Source of the DNA: Monoplex corrugatus
Taxonomy: Eukaryota > Mollusca > Gastropoda > Littorinimorpha > Ranellidae
NCBI GenBank assembly: GCA_030674185.1
Contig: CM060307.1
Location: 77,660,635 to 77,724,634, forward strand
Length of the DNA stretch: 64,000 nt
Direction of reading: 5' to 3'
In this document: positions 46,701 through 54,361 of the stretch, one piece after another
Layout: every line of letters begins with the position of its first letter
Position numbering within the stretch: position 1 is the first letter of the stretch
Notes under the pieces: model-generated
Seen by the model: only the letters and a program-made list of their open reading frames with translations
Databases searched by the model: none
What the model was told of the DNA's origin: nothing
Translations under genes and position numbers: made by a program

Positions 46701-49700
46701 TGTTCGGGAGAAGGGCATCCGCCTCAAGGCCTATCTAGACGATTGGCTTCTACTCGCCTCCTCCAAAGAACAGTGTGCGCAACAAGCATCCCAGGTCCTG
46801 CAACTCTGTCACAACCTGGGCTTTGTCTGCAACGAGGAGAAGTCGGACCTAACTCCCTCCAAACAATTCCAGTTCCTGGGCATGTCCTTCGACACCTCCA
46901 AGTGGAGGGTCACCCCGTCTCCCCAGCGCTTACTGCGCCTTCAGGGCCTCTTAGCCCAACTGCTCCCCCAACTCCAAGCGCCAGCAAGGAAGCTGGCCTC
47001 CCTACTGGGCCTTATGGAGTCGCTGGCACCCCTAGTGCCACTGGGTCGTCTTCTCAAGCGGCAATTCCAACGCGGCTTCAGGAAGCGTTGGTCACAGTCG
47101 CTTCAGCCATGGGACCTCCCGGTCCACCTGGGCCCTTGGTTCATATCAGCAGTGACCAAATGGCGCTCCCAGTCACGCCTGGCCCAGGGAGTCCCCATCA
47201 CACTGCCCCCTCCTCAGGAGCACTTGTTCACGGACGCGTCCACCTCCGGGTGGGGAGCCCATGTCGGCACGCTGACAGCCGCAGGTCGGTGGTCGACCGA
47301 CCTCATGCCCTGCCACATAAACATGTTGGAACTGGAGGCAGTTTGCCTGGCACTCGGGGAGTTTCTCCCCTTTCTGAAGGGAAAACATGTCCGCATCAAC
47401 ACGGACAACACCACAGTAGCTTGTTACATCAACAAGCAAGGGGGCTCCCGCTCCCACTCCTTGTCTCGGAGAGCGGAACAGCTCCTCATCTGGTGCGAGG
47501 AACACTCGATTCAGCTCTCAGCAAAGCATGTCCCGGGGAAGATCAACATACTTGCGGACTCTCTCAGCAGATCCCACATGATTCTTCCATCGGAATGGAC
47601 ACTGGTCCATGCAGTCCTGGAGCCAGTATGGGCAGCATGGTTCAAACCACACGTGGACCTCTTTGCCACCAGGTTCAATCACCGCCTCCCTTTGTACGTC
47701 TCTCCAGTTCCGGACCCAGCGGCCTGGGCTGTAGATGCCCTATCCATTCCATGGTCGAACCTCATCGGCTATGCCTTTCCCCCGTTCCCCATTATGGGGA
47801 AAGTGCTGAGGAAAGCCAGGGAGGACGCAGCGACATTAATCCTTGTCGCACCCAAATGGCCAGCACAGGCATGGTACCCAGAACTTCTGCACCTGTCCCA
47901 TGTGCCGCCGCTAAAACTCGCGGTATCGAGCCGCTCCATCCTCCAACCCAGGTCAGGCATTCCGCACGGCAATCCAGACGTTCTAAACCTTCACGCCTGG
48001 ATGCTGTGCGGGACTCGATGTCTTCATTAGGCCTGTCCCCGGCCGTAATCGGCCTTGTGCAGCAAGCTCACAGGCCGGGCACACAGGGGGTGTACAATGC
48101 CCACTGGAATGGCTGGGTCTCTTGGTGCACCTCAAATGAGGTGTCACCCCATTCACCCTCTCGCTTGCAGTTGGCCAACTACCTCGGCTTTCTGTCCACA
48201 GAGAAAAAGCTTTCCGCATCCTCAGTGAAGGTCCACAGGGCGGCCATCTGCACCACCATCCGTCAGTTGGGTGGTCCGTCCTTTGAGCACGATCCTCTAT
48301 TGCGGAATCTCGTCAGAGGGGCTTCTCTCCAGGAAGCCAGGAACCCCCGCCGAACCCCGGCGTGGGATCTCTTTCTCGTCCTCTCATCCCTTAGACTCCC
48401 CCCTTACGAACCCATCAGGGAGTGTTCCCTGAAGTTCCTCTCTTTCAAGACGGCCTTTCTCGTCTCTCTCGCATCGGGGAGGCGCTGCAGCGAAGTGCAC
48501 GCCCTTAGTGGTCTCCCCGGAGATGTTGCTCTCGAACCTGATGGCTCGATGTCTCTCCGCCTACTCCCGGAATTCTTGGCCAAGAACCAGTCTCCAGGTT
48601 CTCCTTCGCCGGCCATCCACATCCATCCCCTCACGTCTATCCTCGCTCCGGACGACGAGGATCGCACTCTCTGCCCGGTTCGCGCACTGCGAGCGTACAG
48701 AAAGCGGACGAAATCTTCTCGCCAGCAGCGGCGCCACCTTTTTCTCTCTTACAACGAAAACTATAGAAAGGACATTAGACGCACGTCCATCTCTCGATGG
48801 CTGAGGGAAGTCATCAAGGCTGCGTATGCCAGGTCGAGCGCCGAGCTAGCTGTCTTCTCCCCAAGGCCCCATGAGATCAGAGCATGGGCTTCTTCGCTGG
48901 CAGTCATCCACAATGCCAGCATCCAAAACGTCCTAGACGCCGCGTACTGGCGTTCCCCGGGCACTTTCATCCAGTTCTACCTGCGCGACGTCTCCCGTCT
49001 GCGCGAAGATGGGTCCAGGGGTATCGCTTCCGCTGTGGTGGCCCAACACCCCATCTCAGCCACACGCCCTGACTCCTGCCATTCCTCCAGGCGTTAACCA
49101 GGTAAGCCCTCCATCCGGGTAGTGCTATTCTGCATTTGTGAGCCACGGTATAGTATGTGTAATTAAAAGGAAATTTTCCTTCTAAAATTACGTTTAATCT
49201 AACATACTTACCGTGGCTCACGCAGAGTCCCTCCCGACCTCCCCGCCTTCCTGGTTCCTTCTAGCCACAGTCAGGGTCAAGGTCAAGGTCTCCTCGAAAA
49301 GAGGAAGAGCACCTGCGCATGCGCAAGACGTAGACACTCTCAGAGTTACTGTCCCTTCGGACTTTATTGTTACGAGGCAGGAATTGGCAAACCGCTGCCG
49401 CTTATTGCATTCGTGAGCCACGGTAAGTATGTTAGATTAAACGTAATTTTAGAAGGAAAATTTCCTATCCTGGTATTGCAGTGCTTTTAGTTTTCAGATT
49501 AAAATGTTCATGTCTTATTTCAAATATGCTCTTTTTTTGTGATATTCCAACTATTAAATAATTACATAAGCTTGTAAGACTTGATTTTATTTATCTGAAA
49601 ACCATTTTTCTTTGTTTTGTGGGTTTTTTGGTTTTGTTTTGTTTTTGTTTTTGGGGAGTGTTTTTGTTTTTGTTTTCATCAATAATTGTTTGTAAAATTT

Positions 49701-49770
49701 CTCAGTATTGGTTTGTTTTGCTGCAGGTTCACGGAAAGTGGTCGTCACTCTACAAGGTGCTAAGAAATGA
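38264..49770 (+). CDS. UPF0047/YjbQ-family protein
   Basis: Seven coding exons: 38264-38405, 39873-39907, 40667-40686, 41186-41225, 41914-41955, 43308-43425 and 49727-49770. Every border is GT-AG and every phase agrees, giving 146 residues plus stop, normal for this family (about 130-145). Motifs in order: VWFQKEVTLPSKKRGCHLVT; ELANIKVGLAHIH; HTSASLALNE; NWDPDVR; the VPEGQNYLHSCEGPDDMPAH junction; KAALIGSSVTIPITSGKFNL then GTWQGLWLCEHRNHAG; and VVVTLQGAKK. The conserved His of HTSASL and the GTWQG..LCEHR block are present. E. coli YjbQ has been reported to have a weak thiamine-phosphate synthase activity; the animal role is not established. The start at 38264 (MSGDQTV) fits homologs and lies 8 nt after an acceptor-like CTCAG, so a 5' UTR intron is possible. 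The last intron (43426-49726) contains the DIRS element. Confidence 0.93.
39055..39310. repeat. Degenerate (ATT/GTT)n trinucleotide tract
   Basis: Long mixed run of TTATTATTG, TTGTTGTTG and ATCATC words. Confidence 0.9.
39565..39720. repeat. Dispersed repeat, copy 2 (see 26130-26310)
   Basis: Shares ATAATTTTGACCCT.TCCAGC, TTTAGCCA.AGCT.TGATTGGCT and CCCATGCTGCATCA with 26130-26310 in the same orientation. Confidence 0.75.
39781..39864. repeat. (GT)n microsatellite
   Basis: GT tract with two TTG slips. It ends just before the short exon 39873-39907, so the polypyrimidine signal of that exon is partly made of GT repeat. Confidence 0.97.
40187..40298. repeat. (CA)n microsatellite
   Basis: CA tract with CG and CCA interruptions. 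Confidence 0.95.
40729..40790. repeat. (GT)n microsatellite
   Basis: GT tract about 40 bp after the 20 nt exon 40667-40686. Confidence 0.95.
40931..41007. repeat. Two-copy tandem repeat, period 38
   Basis: CAGAAATTCGTCTTTTACT followed by .CACCAGTGCATTGCTTTTCA occurs at 40931 and 40969 with one difference. Confidence 0.9.
42196..42224. repeat. Poly(C) run
   Basis: About 29 Cs in a row. Runs like this are error-prone; the length should not be trusted. Confidence 0.9.
42290..42650 (-). mobile_element. SINE-like repeat with tRNA-like head (minus strand)
   Basis: The reverse complement of 42585-42640 reads AGTGGTTCATGTAACCAACT and GTGTTCGAACCCCC, an A-box-like and a good B-box-like word with tRNA-like spacing. 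Sequence toward 42290 would be the SINE body. It lies in the UPF0047 intron before exon 6. Family unknown. Confidence 0.45.
42743..42767. repeat. (GGATT)n pentanucleotide repeat
   Basis: Five GGATT units in a row, followed by a (GTTT)n run at about 42775-42795. Confidence 0.9.
43731..43860 (+). repeat. DIRS left inverted terminal repeat
   Basis: 130 bp from TACCGTGGCTCAC to GCTCTTCCTCTTTTC. It is the reverse complement of 49296-49425 with about one mismatch (CACAAATG versus CACGAATG). Contains the palindrome TGCGCATGCGCA. Confidence 0.95.
43966..46092 (+). CDS. DIRS ORF1, Gag-like protein
   Basis: 708 residues from the first in-frame ATG at 43966 (MFSFKGETYVKRLGG) to TGA at 46090-46092. The first half is low complexity, Pro/Ser/Gly-rich, with short repeats (SGSV, PPGSPGG) and a 24-residue duplication SLSHSGQSTWAPW (44560 and 44632). 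The second half (about 45200-45800) is a more ordered helical region with LRQAQDTARGKEAQDFVPG, PLPFQRKPFM and an ALKDPNQQSFTLRQAPDQAT segment, resembling ORF1 proteins of animal DIRS elements. The tail (about 45890-46080) is very basic and Pro/Arg-rich, plausibly nucleic-acid binding. No zinc knuckle was seen. It is presumed structural, forming the particle for replication. The RT frame follows in the same frame after a single stop codon. Confidence 0.85.
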   Translation: MFSFKGETYVKRLGGKARVKKISSAEFSNPQRGGSTGAQTALPSTSSLPFTSSLFHTIDKSSQPSYGSVAVTTSPQLSSGSVEFSAFYGPHTARHGDRLNSGSVDSVLAPFVQLNSGSAGTVSASMADGRIGHGSPSGGKMDRNVSGTGSPPGSPGGTPPGSPGGPRETTPPLRASDRRSAPVVSLPPPQPAAAPATTSLSHSGQSTWAPWQLPSDPWRAATSLSHSGQSTWAPWHMPSRPQQAGPLGTGDRARPYPSWGQGPDAPWAQPMPHPMAPHMVPWHPSLGFPPASATGCTWWPGFMPGAPPAQDSPCPAPPAPPVLDTTPGLPPGGSDPGPTTVAPRSDSPQTLAPSIGGPEDSDSASEDEAPAHMAFCFQDAMDRLAQLTPEAVSTVPEPKAPKLGSAERLFSAHPTSAPRASLLKQSDMVADCLRQAQDTARGKEAQDFVPGSVPDFPGALPFRKFLKPAPLPFQRKPFMAHGPIPDAPLSLTQENLLLVNDRSRAQPQHISITEKCLTEWEENARRGLAATSALDSFLGGLGEALKDPNQQSFTLRQAPDQATIVAFIQAMAQGLRSVAESQARTYLNAVMARRDAILAASSVATSPSARASLRAVPIQPGSLFGNHVQAVLKHQADIKRDLALHSRPSRPAVKRPAPAAYPPNRPTHTKFRADPRPQGHRRPQQHSGRPVARPKARRPAPSQPANPQ
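46089..49097 (+). CDS. DIRS tyrosine recombinase ORF (with long overlap on RT)
   Basis: Frame 3 is open for 1,002 codons from ATG 46089, which overlaps the ORF1 stop as ATGA, to TAA at 49095. Only the last part, about residues 630-1000 (from 47980), is recognisable: a core-binding-like helical region (GTQGVYNAHWNGWVSWC, SSVKVHRAAICTTI) and a catalytic domain with Arg in SGRRCSEVHAL (about 795), His and Arg in HEIRAWASS (about 927), AYWRSP and the nucleophile Tyr in FIQFYLRD (about 962). It should integrate the circular DNA copy. The first 630 codons lie antiphase over the RT and may only be open because of GC-rich base composition; the real start could be internal. Confidence 0.88.
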   Translation: MTHPRPEAITPHGRSCGQSLQTHRRVGEAARQPVGPAGDQVGVPPSLGPKEGSSHALSPCFRTSSRSLGLAGPGSGGSFDVSQGGYGGSFLRCVPGILWTHLCGPQNFGGLEARPGPLLPKPVPPRPPFPYGDPYVHPRGLAPGRLGDIHRPQGCILPSPHSPQGQEVPQIRLEEPDLPIQGTALRSGTRPLALHEGGEGTLHACSGEGHPPQGLSRRLASTRLLQRTVCATSIPGPATLSQPGLCLQRGEVGPNSLQTIPVPGHVLRHLQVEGHPVSPALTAPSGPLSPTAPPTPSASKEAGLPTGPYGVAGTPSATGSSSQAAIPTRLQEALVTVASAMGPPGPPGPLVHISSDQMALPVTPGPGSPHHTAPSSGALVHGRVHLRVGSPCRHADSRRSVVDRPHALPHKHVGTGGSLPGTRGVSPLSEGKTCPHQHGQHHSSLLHQQARGLPLPLLVSESGTAPHLVRGTLDSALSKACPGEDQHTCGLSQQIPHDSSIGMDTGPCSPGASMGSMVQTTRGPLCHQVQSPPPFVRLSSSGPSGLGCRCPIHSMVEPHRLCLSPVPHYGESAEESQGGRSDINPCRTQMASTGMVPRTSAPVPCAAAKTRGIEPLHPPTQVRHSARQSRRSKPSRLDAVRDSMSSLGLSPAVIGLVQQAHRPGTQGVYNAHWNGWVSWCTSNEVSPHSPSRLQLANYLGFLSTEKKLSASSVKVHRAAICTTIRQLGGPSFEHDPLLRNLVRGASLQEARNPRRTPAWDLFLVLSSLRLPPYEPIRECSLKFLSFKTAFLVSLASGRRCSEVHALSGLPGDVALEPDGSMSLRLLPEFLAKNQSPGSPSPAIHIHPLTSILAPDDEDRTLCPVRALRAYRKRTKSSRQQRRHLFLSYNENYRKDIRRTSISRWLREVIKAAYARSSAELAVFSPRPHEIRAWASSLAVIHNASIQNVLDAAYWRSPGTFIQFYLRDVSRLREDGSRGIASAVVAQHPISATRPDSCHSSRR
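46093..48030 (+). CDS. DIRS RT and RNase H polyprotein
   Basis: Open frame of 646 codons to TAG at 48028, beginning directly after the ORF1 stop and in the same frame. Domains, counted from the first codon: a pre-RT block (SLSRHIDAWERL) at about 16-30; RT with WRPVLDLSSLN, a SIDLKDAYFH block (catalytic Asp), FRALPFGLAPAPWLFTK and the YLDDW catalytic box at about residue 212; RNase H with FTDASTSGWGAH (about 377), an LELEAVCLAL block, NTDNTTVACYINKQGG and ILADSLSR (about 487); and a C-terminal DLFATRFNHRLP, DALSIPW and LVAPKWPAQAWYP region conserved in DIRS. There is no ATG before the conserved pre-RT block; the first in-frame candidate is GTG at 46135. Readthrough of the ORF1 stop or another recoding step is therefore likely. 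It copies element RNA into DNA. Confidence 0.92.
   Translation, partial: LTPGLRPSPPTGDPVGSLSRHIDAWERLPASPWALRVIRSGFRLPWGPRKAPLTLSPPAFALPQDRSASQALDQEVLSMLAKGATEEVSFAASPGFYGRIFVVPKTSGGWRPVLDLSSLNRFLRVLHFRMETPMSIREALHPGDWGISIDLKDAYFHLLIHPRDRKYLRFVWRNRIFQFRALPFGLAPAPWLFTKVARELCMHVREKGIRLKAYLDDWLLLASSKEQCAQQASQVLQLCHNLGFVCNEEKSDLTPSKQFQFLGMSFDTSKWRVTPSPQRLLRLQGLLAQLLPQLQAPARKLASLLGLMESLAPLVPLGRLLKRQFQRGFRKRWSQSLQPWDLPVHLGPWFISAVTKWRSQSRLAQGVPITLPPPQEHLFTDASTSGWGAHVGTLTAAGRWSTDLMPCHINMLELEAVCLALGEFLPFLKGKHVRINTDNTTVACYINKQGGSRSHSLSRRAEQLLIWCEEHSIQLSAKHVPGKINILADSLSRSHMILPSEWTLVHAVLEPVWAAWFKPHVDLFATRFNHRLPLYVSPVPDPAAWAVDALSIPWSNLIGYAFPPFPIMGKVLRKAREDAATLILVAPKWPAQAWYPELLHLSHVPPLKLAVSSRSILQPRSGIPHGNPDVLNLHAWMLCGTRCLH
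49131..49222. repeat. DIRS internal complementary region
   Basis: 49131-49167 is the reverse complement of the extreme left end of the element (43714-43750). 49168-49222 is the reverse complement of the extreme right end (to 49466). This arrangement is the template thought to join the two ends into a circle during DIRS replication. Confidence 0.93.
49296..49425 (-). repeat. DIRS right inverted terminal repeat
   Basis: Reverse complement of 43731-43860. The right end extends 41 bp beyond the ITR to 49466 with sequence unlike the left end, matching only the second half of the internal complementary region. Confidence 0.95.
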
Positions 49771-49979
49771 AAATTGATTGTGACTATTTCTTAAGTTAGA
49801 TTGTGATTTATCCAATGTGTAATATTTTCTTACCATTTTTCTTTTATTATTCATTTATGTATTTCGTAAGGTTCAGTTGTACCAACTTACCACTTCTTTT
49901 TCAGTCAGTCAGTTACCTCTTTTTCAGTCAACCAATTACCTCCTTTTCTGTCTCCCTTGTCAGAACTCTTACCAGAGGT

Positions 49980-49988
49980 GTGTGTGTA

Positions 49989-50034
<46 letters not shown>

Positions 50035-50069
50035 TGTGTGTGTGTGTGTGTATGTGTGTGTGTGTGTGA
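49980..50069. repeat. (GT)n microsatellite
   Basis: GT tract with three TATG interruptions, about 210 bp after the UPF0047 stop codon, hence likely in its 3' UTR or just beyond. No canonical AATAAA was found close to the stop. Confidence 0.95.
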
Positions 50070-50489
50070 GACAAAAATGTATTAGCATGTGTGTTTGTGA
50101 TAGAAATGTGTTAGCATGGTTTTCTCAGCTGTTTAGCCAGCTCATGGGTTTATGTGCAGGCTCAAGGCATGTGCCACGGTCACCATACATGTGACACCTG
50201 TGACGTTAGTGCTTATGGAATTCGTTCCAAACGCGGAGACATCATTTTGAGAAATTGAAACTGAAACTAAATCTCAGCTGTTTTTGGGTGGATCTTTACC
50301 AAATTTGGATTAAAGATCTAGACTGTTACAAAGTCGTGAATGCTTAAGTTTGGAAGTCATGTTCCCAAGGTCAAGATCACACAGGCCTAAAAGTGCTTAA
50401 AGTCTGCTTTTTTTTGTTGTTGTTGTTTTTTTGTTTTTTTTGTTTTGTTTTTTTGTTAAAGTGTGTTGGCGTTACTTTCTTGGGACCTT

Positions 50490-50650
50490 ATTTTCACATT
50501 ATTTTTACAGTATTTACGTTCAGTGTTCACCTTTGTGAGAACATTGTTGTCCTCATTTCTTGTCAAGTTTTATTTCATCTTATGCTTCTTCAAGTCACAA
50601 TGACCTTGAGAAGTACAAAATCGGGATCTCCTGTAGTAATTTTTATGTAA
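50490..50650. repeat. Dispersed repeat, inverted copy of 6830-6990
   Basis: CACAATGACCTTGAGAAGTA followed by CAAAATCGGGAT is the reverse complement of the core of 6830-6990, and TTTATTTCATCTTATGCTT matches its other side. Confidence 0.55.
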
Positions 50651-50887
50651 AAAGGGAGACTGAATGGTTCGATCATCTTATTGTTTTCTTTTTGATTTTA
50701 ATGGGAGGAGGAGATATGGAAGTGGGTCTCTTTGTTAAAGACAAAAAAAAACTTTTCTTCATTCAGATGTTTTTCTGTTGAAGACAAGAAATCTTTATTG
50801 TTTTATAGTTATATTTTCAAGATTCCAGAAACTCATGCCATTTCAGTAGGCTTACTGGTTGGAGGAAGTTGTAAGTCTGAGCCAAGT

Positions 50888-51076
50888 TTAACCCTTTGAC
50901 TCCCGCTATCCACCAACCGCAAAAACTTAACTCTTTGACTCCCTCACCATATCCACCAGTTTCCAGTAGGAAGCTGGTGGGCAGGGTGAGTGAGTCAAAA
51001 TGTTAAATATTTGTATTGCTGGTATGGTTGACAATGCAGGATGCCGGTAGACAGTGTGCGGGCATCAAAGGGTTAA
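50888..51076. mobile_element. Palindromic MITE, copy 2 (piggyBac-type TTAA ends)
   Basis: Begins TTAACCCTTTGACTCCCGC and ends GGCATCAAAGGGTTAA: inverted ends CCCTTTGA...TCAAAGGG bounded by TTAA. The inner arms CTCCCTCACCATATCCACCA and TGGTGGGCAGGGTGAGTGAG also pair. It is the same family as 32925-33116, with different internal divergence. Confidence 0.8.
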
Positions 51077-51225
51077 TGGCAACATATTGGCTGTTCAAAG
51101 GAGTGATATTGTCAGCGTATTGTGCATTTATCTTGAATTAATGATGCTGTTATTGTTGATGTCATCAGAAAAAAATTCTGAGTGATTAAACTGCATATGC
51201 ACTCTTTTATCTTTGTCCTTGCATG

Positions 51226-51400
51226 TTGTGTGTGTGTCTGTGTGTGTGTCTGTGTGTGTGTGTGTGAATATTCTTTAGCAGCTTCTCATGACACAACATG
51301 TACAAATGCATAGACAGAAACACACAAACACACACACACACACACACACATGCACACACACGCACACACATGCACACACACACACACGCACACACACATG
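51226..51400. repeat. GT and CA microsatellites
   Basis: A GT tract (51226-51266) and a CA tract (51325-51398) separated by about 60 bp of unique sequence; the pair could fold on itself. Confidence 0.9.
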
Positions 51401-52281
51401 CCAGTTCAGCTAGACTGACCAGATAGAGCTAATTTGACAAACACTGAATTTCAACAGAAGAAGCTAGAAAACTGAAAAATCATTCAGTATGTTCATGCTA
51501 CACCCATGAATCTTTACCAGGTTTTTGCTGGATGAATGGAGGGGTAGATGATGTTTGATGGTAACTAGAAAAACAAACTGACACTAAGGCAGTAACTCAT
51601 CAGTGGTGATAGGCAAGAATAACAATTTTGTTCTAAACAGAATTTATCCTGAAGCCAATTCTGTTCTATCCACAATGGTGTAAAAGGATTCTATTTCATT
51701 TTCAAAAACAAGCCATGCTACTTTGTTCTGAATATTTTGTAGCTTGCAATATTGTTAAGAATGCAGACAATCTAAGAAAAAAAAATAACAGTAATTTGAT
51801 CTGAATGTCCGCAAAGACTAGCAATAACTCACCTGGTATTTAATCTTTTGTTGTGTAATTATGGTCTGAGTCATGTCGTGCTGCATGGTTGTCATGTATT
51901 TAGATAATCAATGTTCTTTTGAAATGATTTTTCCACATACATATATACATACACACACATGCATACACGCATGCATGCATACACACACACATATATAAAC
52001 ACACAAACACACACACACACACACATGCAGATATGTGTATACACTTTGATGTAATCTTGATCAAGTTCTTTTTCTTTTTTCCTTTAATCAGTTTCATTTA
52101 TATAACTTATTTTACGCTGTCCTACTTTCTGTTGTTTTAATGAAAGTAGATTAGCAACAGCAGATATGTAAGTTGGCCTGAATGTAGACATGATTTAGTT
52201 ATGAAGAACGTTGATTATATACAGCATTAAAATAAACTGAAAAATCTATAAAAAAAAAAAAAAGCAACTTACACATGTGTG

Positions 52282-52283
<2 letters not shown>
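51401..52283. other. Intergenic, no gene seen
   Basis: AT-rich sequence with a CA/TA/TG microsatellite cluster at 51940-52035. No exon or transposon domain was recognised. Confidence 0.4.

Positions 52284-52327
<44 letters not shown>
52284..52327. repeat. (CA)n microsatellite
   Basis: Clean CA tract followed by a CACCACCACCAT stretch. Confidence 0.95.
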
Positions 52328-52334
<7 letters not shown>

Positions 52335-52594
52335 ACACCCCACCACCACCATCCCACTACTCCACCAGCACCACCAATGATCATGTGCACAGCACTGTGA
52401 GGCTGTCCTTTCTTTCTCCTTGCCAGGGAATGATGTGTTTTCCCACAGCCAGTTGTTGGTCAAACTAAATAAGCTTGAAAATGTATTTGGACTTTTGGAA
52501 AGGTGAAAAAAAAAATGGATTGCAGAGATTTGCCTCTGACAGGCGTACTTGATATTCAAGTAGCAAAATCGAGCACATTTGCAAACCATTAATT

Positions 52595-53095
52595 GAATAA
52601 TAATAAAATTTATGACATTTCTAAGGCGCCATATCTTGATATAAGAATCAAACCAAAATGTGCACTCGCATCATTCACCAAAGCAATCCCCCAACTATGA
52701 CCAACATATGTAAACCGAGAAGGGAAGGACAGAAGGGGAATGGGGCAAAAGAGTGAGCATGTAAATGGGAGTATCCCTGCAGGACAAAAAGATATGTCTT
52801 CAAGCTAGATTTGAAGGAAGACAGAATTTGTGACTGTGGAATGGACTGTGGAAAATTGTTACAGTTGTATGAACTAGATAGAAAAAGAGCGGCAACTGAC
52901 TGTGGTACAGCTGTATTGAGGAATTTGTAAACAACTAGTATCCGAAGCAGAACAGAGAAGTCAGGCAGGGTGGCACATTTGGAGGTGGTCACAAAGAAAA
53001 ATAGGTGCAGTACCATTGATATACTTGTAGCGTAATGTATTGAATTTGTATGAAATTCTTTGAGAAATAGGCAGCCATTACGACAGAGCATAAAA
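52595..53095 (-). mobile_element. LINE ORF2 C-terminal fragment with 3' tail (CR1/L2-like)
   Basis: The minus strand reads NNFPQSIPQSQILSSFKSSL followed by KTYLFVL, the characteristic end of CR1/L2-like RT proteins. The 3' end reads CAAGATATGGCGCC...AAATTTTATTATTATT, the same design as the tail at 1739-1803. RT motifs are missing, so the copy is strongly 5' truncated. Confidence 0.65.
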
Positions 53096-53559
53096 AGGTA
53101 TGAAGATTTACAATAAAAGGAATAACTGTAACAGGCTCATTTCAATTAAAGAAGTGTTAGAGGAAAAAAAAAAGCACAACAGCAAATGAATGGTTATCTA
53201 TTTTGGTTGATAAAACAGACAAACAAAAACCTTTTCAGAGAGAGTTAAAAATGACTTGAAATGAATCAAATGGAGTGAACGAGAAGCTGTTAAACTTTTG
53301 ATTGTCATCCACCCACCATCGTTCTGCATTGTCATGATAGCAAAGCATAAAGCTAAGTTTTTCACTTGCATCCTACCCACCACAACCATCATGAAATTAC
53401 TATTGTTTCCTGATCAAAAGAGGAGCAGCACTTATGGAAAGCGCCATCATAGGTGACAGTGGAGAAGAACATGAGAGATGTAGAGAAAGGTGAAATGGGA
53501 AGAAGAGGAAGAAAGACTAAGGAAGAAACGATATATGGACAGTGTGTATTTGGATTTTA

Positions 53560-53760
53560 CTTTAAATTGAACTAGTGCTTTTATTCTAGTTATCAGCCAC
53601 TATCTTTTGTAGACCAATGAAACATGAAGCTTACATCACCAAAATTGACAGAAATATTAAGCTGGGCAGCAAACATGCTAGTTCTTGATGTTGCAGACTG
53701 GAATTAAACCCGAGATCTTGAGGACTTGCTCTATCAAAAGTTAAACCAACCAGCCTGCAT
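53560..53760 (-). mobile_element. SINE-like repeat (minus strand)
   Basis: Shares CATCACCAAAAT, GGGCAG.(AAC)...GCTAG and GTTGCAGACTGGAATTAAAC with the SINE-like interval at 19600-19740. The reverse complement has ACTTTTGATAGAGCAAGTCC (A-box-like) and a weak B box. Decayed. Confidence 0.4.
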
Positions 53761-54147
53761 TGAATTAATTAATAATGAGATGAAGACACAAAATTATGAT
53801 AATAACAGTTGTGACAATATGTTCCAGTTTGAAAACAGATATTTGTCATGTGTCTATTTTTTGTCCCCAACCACAACAAAATTATTTTATAAAGTGTCTA
53901 GTCTATTGTTGGTAGTGCTACCAAACTGAACAGACATTCATAAGCACATTAACATTACAGATGTTAACATTAAATCATTGTTCAAAATTGAATTTTTTTT
54001 TTCTTTATAGTATTATACATTTTATTTTCAACATTGTACTGACAGTATTATATTGATGATAAGCGCAGTTGAACTCCATGGCCACAGTGATCCATAGATA
54101 TAATTCTGTCACTTATAATTATTTGATTATAAAGTGTATTTTCAGAT

Positions 54148-54149
<2 letters not shown>

Positions 54150-54187
<38 letters not shown>

Positions 54188-54360
54188 TGTGTGAGTGTGA
54201 AGGCCCAGCACATAGGGTTTTGTGCAGGCTCAGGAAATCTGTCAGATAATTGCTGGCGGATTGGGGTGCAGTGCATATGGAACTGTCCGAATACGGTGAA
54301 TCATGCTTGAAAAAACTCCAATAAGTGTGTGTGTGTGTGTGTTGTGTGTGTGTGAAAGAC
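54150..54360. repeat. GT microsatellites flanking a short repeat
   Basis: GT tracts at 54150-54195 and 54326-54354 flank a segment with TTTTGTGCAGGCTCAGGAAA TCTG.CAG..AATTGCTGGC, words also found in the repeats at 17970 and 19520 in the opposite orientation. Confidence 0.7.
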
Positions 54361-54361
54361 A

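Larger units (their letters stand above)
43714..49466 (+). mobile_element. Complete DIRS-type tyrosine-recombinase retrotransposon
   Basis: About 5.75 kb, with all hallmarks of the DIRS group: inverted terminal repeats (43731-43860 and 49296-49425), an internal complementary region (49131-49222) whose two halves match the outermost left and right ends, a Gag-like ORF, RT plus RNase H, and a tyrosine recombinase. Ends were set by where the internal complementary region stops matching: left at TTTAATTAC (43714), right at AAATTTCCT (49466). No target-site duplication is visible, as expected for tyrosine-recombinase integration. The element is GC-rich and its flanks AT-rich. No stop or frameshift damages the catalytic domains, so it is probably young and possibly active. 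It sits in the last intron of the UPF0047 gene, in the same orientation. Confidence 0.95.

Noticed and set aside
43714..49466. Interpretation as an LTR retrotransposon or an endogenous retrovirus
   Set aside because: Ends are inverted, not direct, repeats; there is a tyrosine recombinase instead of a DDE integrase, no protease or envelope was seen, and no target-site duplication.
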